A stretch of DNA of 64,000 nt, from positions 1,488,001 through 1,552,000 of the forward strand of contig NZ_CP099572.1 of assembly GCF_040409805.1 (NCBI RefSeq). The letters are read 5' to 3'. Within the stretch, counting starts at the first letter, position 1. Every line of letters starts with the position of its first letter. Origin of the DNA: Polynucleobacter sp. MWH-UH23A. GTDB taxonomy: Bacteria > Pseudomonadota > Gammaproteobacteria > Burkholderiales > Burkholderiaceae. Shown in pieces: positions 33,261 to 41,610 of this stretch. The notes beneath the pieces are model-generated. The model was not told the origin of the DNA. It worked only from the letters and a program-made list of their open reading frames with translations, and made no database searches. Both the position numbers and the translations under genes were made by a program.

Positions 33261-34190
33261 TTATGCTCCTAAAAATAGATTAACTTCATCGGCAATCATT
33301 TGGCTAACCCGGTCATTACTCTCGTGGGTAACGCCAGCAATATGCGGCGTCAATATTAAATTCTCTATTCCCGAAAAATGACTTAAATCCTTAGCGGGCT
33401 CACTAGAAAACACATCCAGTGCAGCCCCGCCTAGATGACCTGAGCGCATGCACTCTGCCAAAGCCACTTCATCTACGATGCCGCCACGAGCCGTATTGAT
33501 CAAACATGCGCCGGCCTTCATTTGGGCTAAAACATCGGCATTAAATAAGCCTTTTGTTTCTGGCAACAAAGGAAGATGAAGTGTTACTGCATCGCTTTGA
33601 GATAACAGCGCACCTAATGAAATGAGCGGAACCTCGAATCCTTCTAATGCCACAGCATTTCCACTTAGCACGGGATCATAAGCAAGACACTTCAAGCCAA
33701 ATGCGTTAGCTTTTTTAGCAACTACTCGACCAATGCTTCCAAAACCCACTATTCCAATAGTTTTTCCAGAAAACTCGTGATAAGTCGAAAAACGGGGGCG
33801 AGGCCATTCGCCTTTTAATGTACTAATCGTTGCGGGAATAAATCCACGAGTTAATGCAACAGCAGCACCAATAACATATTCAGCGACAGATTCAGCATTT
33901 GCTCCAGTCGCCGGTATTACCTTAATGTTGCGCTTCGCGCATGCAGGCAACTCAATATTTTCAAGACCAACCCCAAGGCGGCCAACCACTCTCAGTTTTG
34001 ATGCTCCGGCAAGCACTTCTTCGTTCACTTGCGTTAAGTTCCGGACAATCAGGGCGTCCACATTTTGCACTGCAGCAATTAGTGCAGGCCGATCCTTGTA
34101 CAACTCAGGCTCGTAAGCAACCGAATGCTTAGAACGCAGGGTTTCTAAGGCTTGACTTGAAATGAACTCAGAGATCAAAATGGATGACAT
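33261..34190 (-). CDS. slcC: D-2-hydroxyacid dehydrogenase, (S)-sulfolactate dehydrogenase candidate SlcC
   Basis: The 309-residue Rossmann enzyme has the NAD motif GIVGFGSIG (146-154) and the catalytic R235, E264 and H283 of the D-2-hydroxyacid dehydrogenase family. Phosphoglycerate dehydrogenase-like members include SlcC, which oxidises (S)-sulfolactate to sulfopyruvate; paired with ComC it would racemise sulfolactate for SuyAB. I start at the ATG at 34190, where the conserved N-terminus SSILISEF begins; the TTG at 34232 is unlikely. No ribosome site precedes this ATG, and the predicted -10 ends only six bases before it, so the message may be leaderless. Confidence 0.75.
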   Translation of the reverse strand: MSSILISEFISSQALETLRSKHSVAYEPELYKDRPALIAAVQNVDALIVRNLTQVNEEVLAGASKLRVVGRLGVGLENIELPACAKRNIKVIPATGANAESVAEYVIGAAVALTRGFIPATISTLKGEWPRPRFSTYHEFSGKTIGIVGFGSIGRVVAKKANAFGLKCLAYDPVLSGNAVALEGFEVPLISLGALLSQSDAVTLHLPLLPETKGLFNADVLAQMKAGACLINTARGGIVDEVALAECMRSGHLGGAALDVFSSEPAKDLSHFSGIENLILTPHIAGVTHESNDRVSQMIADEVNLFLGA

Positions 34191-34225
34191 ATCTAAATCA
34201 TATAGATGATTTAGATATCTTGCAA
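34191..34225 (-). promoter_or_regulatory. Promoter and candidate operator of the sulfolactate operon
   Basis: Reading leftward, -35 TTGCAA (34220-34225), a 17-base spacer and -10 TATGAT (34202-34197) end six bases before the slcC ATG. A perfect 10-bp inverted repeat, ATCTAAATCA and TGATTTAGAT with a 6-base centre (34191-34216), covers the -10 and the predicted start site. This is the position expected for a repressor site, with the GntR regulator in the same operon the natural candidate. Transcript start and binding are inferred. Confidence 0.55.
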
Positions 34226-34387
34226 CACTCAATTCATTGTGCGATGCAAATTGAATTTAATTTCTTGCGCTCTGACTGGAGGAGACAGTGGTTTTACATA
34301 AGCTTATTACTATTAAATAGAGGTTGATCTTATTTTTAAGTCAAATCAAAGATAAGATACAAATATCACATTAACACCTAGGAGAAC

Positions 34388-35380
34388 ATGGGCATGTTTA
34401 AGCAAGTTATTCGCAATCTAAGCAAAAATTTCGTTTGGCTTGTTGGAGCTATAGCTGTACTTGCATCACCAATTTCGTATGCACAAAACTGGCCGACTAA
34501 GCCAATTAAACTTGTTATACCTTTTGCCGCAGGTGGCACTACGGATATTCTTGGTCGCTTACTCGCACAACAGCTTTCTAAAGACTTGGGGCAAAACGTC
34601 ATTGTTGAAAATAAGCCAGGCGCTGGTGGCAATATTGCCGCAGAGTTTGTAGCTCAATCTGCAGCAGATGGTTACACCATCATGCTGGCTTCCGGAAGTA
34701 TGCTCACTGTAAATCCTAGTTTGTACAAAAAATTACCTGTGAACTATGCAAAAGATTTTGTGTACATCACTAATGTAGCTAGTGGCCCGATGCTATTGTC
34801 TGTAAGCACCAAATTGCCAGTAAAAAATCTTGGTGAATTCATTGCATACGCCAAGACTAAGGATCTCAACTTTGGCTCTGCTGGCATTGGAAGCCAAGTT
34901 CATATGGCCGCGGAAAACCTGACCTACTCCGCCAATATTCCAGCTACCCACGTCCCCTATAAAGGGGAGTCTGCCGCGCTTAATGATCTTGTAGCAGGGC
35001 AAATTGATTTCATGGTTGGTAATCTGACTGCAGCAACTGGCTTTGCTAAAGCAGGACAGATTAAACCTCTAGCTGTTACTAGCTTAAAGCGCTCAAAACA
35101 ATTACCAGACGTCCCCACTGCTGCTGAAGCTGGAATCCCTGGATTTGAATCTACTGGTTGGTTTGGTCTTGTAGCGCCTGCTAATACACCTAAGGCCATT
35201 ACCGACAAAATCTATGCTGCCACTGTGAAAGCTGTTGGTTCAGAGGCCATGAGAAACAGCCTTGACCTCAACGGACTGACTGCAGTCGTAAACACACAAA
35301 AAGATTTTGAATCCCAAGTAAAAAATGAATCTGTCGTCTGGGAGAAGGTAATCAAAGGTCGCAATATTAGCGCCCAGTAA
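34388..35380 (+). CDS. Bug/TctC-type periplasmic substrate-binding protein
   Basis: The 330-residue protein has a signal peptide likely cleaved at SYA-QN (about residue 35) and the mature start WPTKPIKLVIPFAAGGTTDILGR, a hallmark of tripartite tricarboxylate transporter receptors. The mid-protein NVIVENKPGAGGNIAAEFVA stretch is also diagnostic. AGGAG precedes the ATG. It is divergent from the sulfolactate operon and ends at its own terminator, so it may bind the organosulfonate imported for that pathway. No TctA or TctB membrane subunits are in the window. Confidence 0.9.
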   Translation: MGMFKQVIRNLSKNFVWLVGAIAVLASPISYAQNWPTKPIKLVIPFAAGGTTDILGRLLAQQLSKDLGQNVIVENKPGAGGNIAAEFVAQSAADGYTIMLASGSMLTVNPSLYKKLPVNYAKDFVYITNVASGPMLLSVSTKLPVKNLGEFIAYAKTKDLNFGSAGIGSQVHMAAENLTYSANIPATHVPYKGESAALNDLVAGQIDFMVGNLTAATGFAKAGQIKPLAVTSLKRSKQLPDVPTAAEAGIPGFESTGWFGLVAPANTPKAITDKIYAATVKAVGSEAMRNSLDLNGLTAVVNTQKDFESQVKNESVVWEKVIKGRNISAQ

Positions 35381-35384
35381 AAGC

Positions 35385-35412
35385 AAAGTCGCACTCCTAG
35401 GTGCGACTTTTT
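35385..35412 (+). terminator. Rho-independent terminator after the binding-protein gene
   Basis: AAAGTCGCAC and GTGCGACTTT form a 10-bp stem with a 6-base loop followed by further T residues. The ThDP enzyme gene downstream would need its own promoter or readthrough. Confidence 0.85.
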
Positions 35413-35470
35413 ATTTACCCACTTGCAGCAGTTAATTCTTGTTAGGTATTTAATATCTTAATAAAAAAAT

Positions 35471-37102
35471 ATGAGTGAAAAAAAACGTACTGGTGCCAAT
35501 GAATTTGTTGAAACTCTGGAATTAGCCGGTATTAACAAAATCTTTACCCTGTCTGGCAATCACATCATGCCCATATATGATGCCGTTTTTGGATCGACTA
35601 TTGATTTGATTCATACTCGACATGAGGCAGCTGCAGTACACATGGCTGATGCTTGGGCACGACTTACTGGGAAAGTTGGGATAGCGCTTGTGACCGGTGG
35701 CCCTGGTCATGCAAATGCCATCTCCGCACTTTACACAGCTGGCATGGCTGAATCGCCAGTAATCCTTTTTTCTGGCCATGCACCCATAGGGCAACTAGGC
35801 AAAGGCGCATTTCAAGAAATGCATCAGGCAAATATTGCGGCACCGCTTACCAAAGCTTCTTGGGTATGCCCAAAACTTGAAGATATTGCAACGGATATTG
35901 CAAAAGCAATTCGTATTGCTACATCAGGTAGGCCTGGACCAGTTCATATTAGCCTTCCTACGGATGTTCTAGAAGCGTTAGCCACCAACACGAACATGCT
36001 CACAATAGATTCTTTCACCCCAGAATCCTCCGCCATTGATGCGGAAGAATTAATTGCTTTATTGGATCAACTAAAACAAGCGAAGAAGCCTCTCATCCTA
36101 ACTGGTCCGATGATGTTGTCCAAGAATGGCAGGAGTCAGCTTCAAGCGCTTGAGGACTTTCTTGGAATTCCAACCATTGGCATGGAGAGCCCTCGTGGTA
36201 TCAGCGATCCAAGTCTTGGTGCATTTTCTGAAGTTTTAAATCAAGCCGATTGCATATTACTGCTAGGCAAGAAAGTTGACTTTACTTTGAAGTTTGCACA
36301 AAGCCCAGGCATCAATCAAGATTGCACTTTTCTGCAAATTGATCCTGATCAGGCTGAAATTGATCGCACCAAGAAGGCTGTTGGTAGCCGACTAACTCAT
36401 GTAATAAAGGTTGATATACCAACAGCTATTCAAGTCATCATGAAACTTGATAAGAATAAGTTAGCAAATTCTGATTGGAAAAACGAAGTGCGGAGTGCAA
36501 TTCAATTTAGGCCCAGCGCCTGGGATGCCTTAGCTAAATCTTCAAATAAGATTCATCCTGCTCAAGCTTTAAAACCACTTCAGCAAATTTTAGATAGTCA
36601 TCCAGATTCAATACTGGTTAGTGATGGCGGTGAAATTGGTCAATGGGCACAAGCTTGTCTTAGCGCCCCCAATCGAGTAATTAATGGAGTTGCAGGTTCG
36701 ATTGGATCTGCCTTACCTTTTGCTGTTGCTGCAAGGGTTGCAAAACCTGATGTGCCAATTATTTCTGTCATGGGTGATGGCACGTTTGGATTTCATAGCG
36801 CAGAAATTGACACTGCCGTCCGCTATCAACTTCCCTTTATTTTGGTTGTTGGTAACGATGCGCGCTGGAATGCAGAGTATCAAATACAGGTTCGTGAATA
36901 TGGCAAGGATAGAACGATTGGCTGTGAATTACTACCATCGCATTATGAAAAAGTTTGCGAGGCATTCGGTGGGCACGGTGAGCTAGTACAACACTCTGAT
37001 GAAGTACTGCCAGCGGCAAAACGAGCACTAGAAAGCAAACTGCCCTCATGCCTCAATATCATGATCGAGGGTCTTGCTGCGCCGAACATAAAGCGCAATT
37101 GA
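35471..37102 (+). CDS. Thiamine diphosphate-dependent enzyme (acetolactate synthase/2-oxoacid decarboxylase-like)
   Basis: The 543-residue protein has the three-domain ThDP fold: an N-terminal pyrimidine-binding domain with catalytic glutamate E52 in TRHEAAAVHMADAWAR, a middle domain, and a C-terminal diphosphate-binding motif starting GDGTFGF at about residue 435 and closing near GNDARWN. It is too short and too unlike Xsc for sulfoacetaldehyde acetyltransferase as I remember it, and it is not the split ComDE. With the sulfolactate genes beside it, a 2-oxoacid such as sulfopyruvate is a conceivable substrate, but that is a guess. The next gene starts one base after its stop. Confidence 0.8.
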   Translation: MSEKKRTGANEFVETLELAGINKIFTLSGNHIMPIYDAVFGSTIDLIHTRHEAAAVHMADAWARLTGKVGIALVTGGPGHANAISALYTAGMAESPVILFSGHAPIGQLGKGAFQEMHQANIAAPLTKASWVCPKLEDIATDIAKAIRIATSGRPGPVHISLPTDVLEALATNTNMLTIDSFTPESSAIDAEELIALLDQLKQAKKPLILTGPMMLSKNGRSQLQALEDFLGIPTIGMESPRGISDPSLGAFSEVLNQADCILLLGKKVDFTLKFAQSPGINQDCTFLQIDPDQAEIDRTKKAVGSRLTHVIKVDIPTAIQVIMKLDKNKLANSDWKNEVRSAIQFRPSAWDALAKSSNKIHPAQALKPLQQILDSHPDSILVSDGGEIGQWAQACLSAPNRVINGVAGSIGSALPFAVAARVAKPDVPIISVMGDGTFGFHSAEIDTAVRYQLPFILVVGNDARWNAEYQIQVREYGKDRTIGCELLPSHYEKVCEAFGGHGELVQHSDEVLPAAKRALESKLPSCLNIMIEGLAAPNIKRN

Positions 37103-37103
37103 A

Positions 37104-38522
37104 GTGGATCCGCACGGCAAATTCATTGAAGAATGCCAACAAATTATTGGCATTCAGAATGTATTGATCTCAGATTTAGATAAAAAACCATTTCTAATTG
37201 ATTGGAGTAAGCGTTACTCTGGCAAGGCAATTGCAGTCTTAAAACCCAAAACCACCGAAGAAGTATTGGCCTTAGTACGACTCTGCAATCAAGAAAATAT
37301 TGCCATCACTCCACAGGGTGGTAACACTGGTCTATGTGGTGCCGCTACGCCAAGGTTGCATGGAAATTCAGTTGTCATAAGCACTACTCGCTTAAATGCC
37401 ATACGCGAAATTGACTTAGATAATTCCACTATCACCGTAGAGGCGGGCACAATCCTCTCTCAAGTTCAGGATGCAGCGTTAAATGCCAACATGCTATTCC
37501 CATTAAGTTTAGCCGCCGAGGGAAGCTGCACAATTGGAGGAAATTTAGGCACCAATGCCGGTGGCGTTCAGGTGCTGCGATATGGAAACATGCGAGATCT
37601 TACTCTAGGGTTAGAGGTAGTAACTCCAAGTGGCGATATTTTGCATGGCTTACGTGGCTTACGCAAAGACAATACTGGATACTCTTTAAAAGATCTTTAT
37701 ATCGGATCAGAGGGTACGCTTGGAATCATTACAGCAGCAACACTTAAGCTCTTTCCGCTTCCCCAATCTAAAGCAACCTCATTGGTTGCCATTAAAAATA
37801 TTGAGTCGGCTATTAAGTTAATCGAATTAGCCCGCAAAAGATGCAATGCCGATCTAACAGCGTTTGAACTCATATCTACCCGTGCACTTTGTTTAGTTGA
37901 AAGCAAAGCTAAAAATTGGGAGTCCACCTTTAGCGCTAAATCAGGTTGGACGATTTTGCTAGAGTTCTCCAGCATGGAGGATTCGGAACGAAGCCGTTCC
38001 CAACTTGAAATATTGCTTACAGAGGCTTTTGAACTAAAGTTAATTGATGATGCCATCATTGCTAACTCAATCCAACAGAGTAAAGATTTATGGAGCATTA
38101 GAGAGAGCATTCCCGAAGCCCAGTTAAAGCTTGGAACCATCATTAAGCACGATATATCTGTACCGATTTCAAAAATTGCTGACTTTGTTAAAGATACTGA
38201 AGTCAAAATTAATGCGCGCTGGCCGGATACACAAACCATCATCTTTGGTCATGTTGGCGATGGAAATTTGCACTACAACTTAGCCCCTCTGGCAGCAGAT
38301 ATGTCCTCCAACAACATGGAATCAAAGAGGCAGGAAATTAATGAGCTCGTTCACAATCAAGTCTACCTATACTCGGGATCTTTTTCTGCCGAACATGGCA
38401 TTGGGCAAGCAAAGAGAGAAGAGCTACCCTTAAGAAAGGATTCTGTTGAGATTAAACTGATGCGCACAATTAAAAAGGCTCTTGATCCAAAAAACTTAAT
38501 GAACCCTGAAAAAGTTCTTTAA
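37104..38522 (+). CDS. FAD-linked 2-hydroxyacid dehydrogenase (GlcD/D-lactate dehydrogenase family)
   Basis: The 472-residue protein is a VAO-fold flavoprotein. The FAD-binding loop ITPQGGNTGLCGAATP is at about residues 68-83, a glycine-rich stretch GGNLGTNAGGVQVLRYGN follows, and the C-terminal metal and substrate motifs are GHVGDGNLHYNL and EHGIGQAKREEL. Relatives oxidise glycolate, D-lactate, D-2-hydroxyglutarate or, as SlcD, 3-sulfolactate, with quinone or a flavoprotein as acceptor. It starts with GTG one base after the ThDP enzyme stop, so the pair is cotranslated; they may oxidise a hydroxyacid and act on the resulting ketoacid. Its end overlaps the convergent exporter gene by four bases. 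Confidence 0.85.
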   Translation: MDPHGKFIEECQQIIGIQNVLISDLDKKPFLIDWSKRYSGKAIAVLKPKTTEEVLALVRLCNQENIAITPQGGNTGLCGAATPRLHGNSVVISTTRLNAIREIDLDNSTITVEAGTILSQVQDAALNANMLFPLSLAAEGSCTIGGNLGTNAGGVQVLRYGNMRDLTLGLEVVTPSGDILHGLRGLRKDNTGYSLKDLYIGSEGTLGIITAATLKLFPLPQSKATSLVAIKNIESAIKLIELARKRCNADLTAFELISTRALCLVESKAKNWESTFSAKSGWTILLEFSSMEDSERSRSQLEILLTEAFELKLIDDAIIANSIQQSKDLWSIRESIPEAQLKLGTIIKHDISVPISKIADFVKDTEVKINARWPDTQTIIFGHVGDGNLHYNLAPLAADMSSNNMESKRQEINELVHNQVYLYSGSFSAEHGIGQAKREELPLRKDSVEIKLMRTIKKALDPKNLMNPEKVL

Positions 38523-39271
38523 GGAATCTGTCGAGCAAGCAAAGTGACGCCTGCAAAAATCAAAATTGATCCATAGGCTATCCGCATTCCCGCATTGCTT
38601 AGCTTGGTGTGCACATGGGTTCCAAGCCAGATTCCAAGAAATGTTGCTGGCATTAAACAAACAGCTAACCCCATTACAGGCCAACTTAGAATCAAGCCTG
38701 TAACCAGCATTAAAGTTAGCCGTAGAAATGTCAGCATAAAAATGGCAAATGCCATCGTGGCACGCAATGCCCTAGGGTCATTGATACGCAAACCCAAGTA
38801 AGAAACATAAATTGGACCACCCGTTGCAAATAGTGCTGTAAATGTTCCACCCAGAAATCCAAACGGTGCAGCCCACCACTTGCTAATGGGGTCAACTATT
38901 TCCAGATTTCTTTGCCACAATACTCGCACTCCATTTAGCGCAGCAAAGCACCCCAAAATAATCAAAAGAGGTTCGCTTGGGGCCTTAATCAATAAGACGA
39001 TACCCAAAATCATGCCAACCAAGCTAAAAGGAAATAACCACTTTAGCTCTTTGAGATTGGCATCCTTTGAGGATTTTTTTCCAACATACAAGGAAGCGCA
39101 AATATCAATTATCACCATCATTGGTACTACAGACTTCAGTGGATACATCTGCACTAAAAACGGAACTGCAACAATGGATGATCCAAATCCTGAAATGCCA
39201 AAAATAAAGTAAGCGCCAAAAATTATTAGCGTCGCTAATGCAAAGTGGACGGGATCAATTAATTCAAAAAT
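38519..39271 (-). CDS. TSUP (TauE/SafE) family anion exporter with a probable ATT start
   Basis: TSUP proteins export sulfite or organosulfur anions. The first usual start codon in frame, GTG at 39154, gives only 211 residues. The reading frame, however, continues upstream to 39280 and encodes the conserved first membrane span with GISGFGSSIVAVPF, ending right at the stop codon of the preceding gene. No ATG, GTG or TTG lies in that stretch; ATT at 39271, with GAGA six bases upstream, would give 250 residues, the normal family size. The gene is the last of the sdh/fum operon, though its neighbours on the other side are sulfonate genes. Confidence 0.75.
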   Translation of the reverse strand: MFELIDPVHFALATLIIFGAYFIFGISGFGSSIVAVPFLVQMYPLKSVVPMMVIIDICASLYVGKKSSKDANLKELKWLFPFSLVGMILGIVLLIKAPSEPLLIILGCFAALNGVRVLWQRNLEIVDPISKWWAAPFGFLGGTFTALFATGGPIYVSYLGLRINDPRALRATMAFAIFMLTFLRLTLMLVTGLILSWPVMGLAVCLMPATFLGIWLGTHVHTKLSNAGMRIAYGSILIFAGVTLLARQIP

Positions 39272-39280
39272 ATTATGTCT

Positions 39281-40993
39281 CTACAATATTGTTTGACCTG
39301 GCTTAATCATCGTAAACTGAACTGGCCGATTTTGGATGCTTAATTCATCTCGGTTCAGATTTACGGCGGTGTAATACGATTCTTCTAGAGAACCTGGATC
39401 AGGGAAGTCATCGCGATAGTGAGCCCCACGAGAATTCTCCCTAGATAAAGCAGCTTCAGTTACAGCTTGACTAACCAAAATCAAATTCTGCAAATTCATC
39501 CAGTCCTGCCAGGTGTTACTGTACTCCCGCTGAATATTACCAACGCCCATTTGCTTTAATTGAGATGCAAGCTCTTGAAGACGGTGGCGTGCGCGCAATA
39601 AGCTATCTTTTGTTCTTGAAATACCGACATCATCCCACATACACTCCGCTAGAGCATCACGAATCAGCTCGATATCTCCTGCCTCTTTCTTTAGAGGCTC
39701 TTCATGCAGACGAATGCTAGCGGCTACTTCATCTAGATTACATTCACGCAATTCTTGCGAGCTAACCCACTGTGCCATGGATTCGCCTGCTATGCCTCCG
39801 AACACAGTTGAGTTAGCAACCCCATTGCCACCTAAACGATTGGCGCCATGGACTCCGCCAGTATCCTCACCTGCCGCAAACAAACCGGGAAGGTCGGTAC
39901 TGCAATCCTTTTTGAAAACTAAACCACCCATCATGTAATGGGCTGTGGGCACCACTTCCACCAAGTCATTAGCTAGATCAAAGCCGCTGTCAGCACATCG
40001 TTCTACCATTCCTTTGAATTGCTTGCGCACATTTTCTGGGCCCAAATGACTCATTTGGATATAAACACCTCCATTTGGGGTAGCACGCCCAGCACGAATC
40101 TCAGAATTAATCGATCTAGAAACAATATCTCTTGTAGCTCGTTCATTACGTGAATCATAGTTACCCATGAAGCGCTCTTTATTTCCATTCAAGAGATATC
40201 CACCCGCACCACGCAAACCTTCCTCTAGAACTGTACCCGTCATGCGAGTGCCTGGTCCAGCCAATAAACCAGTTGGATGAAATTGAACCATTTCCATGTC
40301 ACGCAAAGTTAAACCTGCGCGCAATGCCATCGCTAAGCCATCACAACTCTTATCCCCAGATGGCGTGTGATACTTGTACATTGTTGGCCCGCCACCAGTT
40401 GCTAGCAATACTGCTTTAGCGCGGACCAATACAAACTGCCCGGTTTGCATATTGAGCATCAAAACGCCCGCAAGCGCTTTGCCGTCTTTGCTATGTATCA
40501 ATTCAATAGCACGATGCTCTTCGAGACGATGAATTCCTCTTGACCAAACCTGTTCAGCTAAACGATTAATAATTTCAATTCCAGTTAAATCGCCTTTATG
40601 CACAGTGCGGTCAAAAGTCTGTCCTGCAAATGCCTTTTGATGGACAGTGCCATCAGGATTGCGGTCAAAAAAACATCCTAATTCATTCTCAAGCTCATGA
40701 ATGCGCTCAACCGCTTTGCTGACTAATGTCCATGCTAGCTCTTGATTGGATAACCACTTACCACCATCAATCGTATCCATGAAATGGCGCTCAACGGAAT
40801 CGCCCTCCGCAAGAGCAACGTTATACCCGCCCTGAACCATGCGAGTACAGCCACACTTGCCCAGCAATCCTTTTACCGCAATGGTGATATCTAATTCTGG
40901 ATTAGCTTGATGTGCATGTAATGCGGCAAATAAGCCCGCACCACCCGATCCTAAAATCAAAATATCAGTATCAATGGTTGGAATGCTACTCAT
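39281..40993 (-). CDS. Succinate dehydrogenase/fumarate reductase-like flavoprotein subunit
   Basis: The 570-residue protein has the FAD-binding N-terminus ILILGSGGAGLFAALHA, the histidyl-FAD region (GKCGCTRMVQGGYNVAL), the substrate-binding FHPTGLLAGPG and the signature GLFAAGEDTGGVHGANRLGG. It would form the catalytic subunit with the iron-sulfur and anchor subunits encoded upstream in the same operon. It overlaps the fumarase beta gene by four bases. Genus members carry a standard sdhCDAB elsewhere as I recall, which would make this a paralogue; a substituted succinate or fumarate is possible as substrate. L-aspartate oxidase is a less likely alternative. Confidence 0.85.
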   Translation of the reverse strand: MSSIPTIDTDILILGSGGAGLFAALHAHQANPELDITIAVKGLLGKCGCTRMVQGGYNVALAEGDSVERHFMDTIDGGKWLSNQELAWTLVSKAVERIHELENELGCFFDRNPDGTVHQKAFAGQTFDRTVHKGDLTGIEIINRLAEQVWSRGIHRLEEHRAIELIHSKDGKALAGVLMLNMQTGQFVLVRAKAVLLATGGGPTMYKYHTPSGDKSCDGLAMALRAGLTLRDMEMVQFHPTGLLAGPGTRMTGTVLEEGLRGAGGYLLNGNKERFMGNYDSRNERATRDIVSRSINSEIRAGRATPNGGVYIQMSHLGPENVRKQFKGMVERCADSGFDLANDLVEVVPTAHYMMGGLVFKKDCSTDLPGLFAAGEDTGGVHGANRLGGNGVANSTVFGGIAGESMAQWVSSQELRECNLDEVAASIRLHEEPLKKEAGDIELIRDALAECMWDDVGISRTKDSLLRARHRLQELASQLKQMGVGNIQREYSNTWQDWMNLQNLILVSQAVTEAALSRENSRGAHYRDDFPDPGSLEESYYTAVNLNRDELSIQNRPVQFTMIKPGQTIL

Positions 40994-41601
40994 GAATGAA
41001 TTCCTAAGCTCTTCAGAACAGCATCCTTGTTGCGTGCCACATCCCCTTTGACTTCTTGATAAATGCTGCCACCATGACTATCCATTGCCACCAATAGTGG
41101 TCCAAAATCTTTAATCTTGAAGCGCCACAGTGACTCAGGATTAAGGTCATCCATATCCACATCTTCAATTTGCTCAATCCAGGTGGTTTCTAAAGCTGCT
41201 GTACCACCAATAATGGCGAGATAGACGCCACCTAATTCCTGAAATGCTTGAGAAGAGCCCTCACGCATACCACCCTTACCAACAATCATACGTACGCCAT
41301 TTTGTGACATTAGGGGTCTAGTAAAGCGCTCCATTCGATCTGATGTAGTCGTACCAATACAGATAGGTTGATACCCCGCAGGAAACTCTGAACTCATAGG
41401 CACTTTACGCACATTCGGCGCCGTATGAATTACGGCATGACCATTTAAATCAAAACGTGTCTTACGACCGTGATCAAACATATGAATTTGAGTTGCATCA
41501 CGAATGCCAAACAGTGTGTTTTGCAGAGTAACCGTATCGTTAATACGAAGCTTACGAATATCTTCTTCGCTAACAGGGGTTGGGAGGTTGTAATGAGCCA
41601 T
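40990..41601 (-). CDS. Class I fumarase/tartrate dehydratase beta subunit
   Basis: The 203-residue protein matches the C-terminal domain of class I (iron-sulfur) fumarases, with GTTTSDRMERFTRPLM and VGKGGM motifs. It pairs with the alpha subunit encoded 9 bases upstream. Two-subunit enzymes of this family hydrate fumarate, mesaconate or dehydrate tartrate; the choice cannot be made from sequence by eye. Its position inside a succinate dehydrogenase-like operon favours fumarate or a derivative of it. Confidence 0.88.
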   Translation of the reverse strand: MAHYNLPTPVSEEDIRKLRINDTVTLQNTLFGIRDATQIHMFDHGRKTRFDLNGHAVIHTAPNVRKVPMSSEFPAGYQPICIGTTTSDRMERFTRPLMSQNGVRMIVGKGGMREGSSQAFQELGGVYLAIIGGTAALETTWIEQIEDVDMDDLNPESLWRFKIKDFGPLLVAMDSHGGSIYQEVKGDVARNKDAVLKSLGIHS

Positions 41602-41610
41602 AGCCTCTTT

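Noticed and set aside
35471..37102. Sulfoacetaldehyde acetyltransferase (Xsc) as the identity of the ThDP enzyme
   Set aside because: Xsc is about 590-600 residues and is usually followed by pta; this protein has 543 residues and a FAD dehydrogenase follows.
39155..39280. Fusion of the flavoprotein and the TSUP exporter
   Set aside because: They are in the same frame, but a TAG at 39283-39281 separates them and the flavoprotein already has its normal end.
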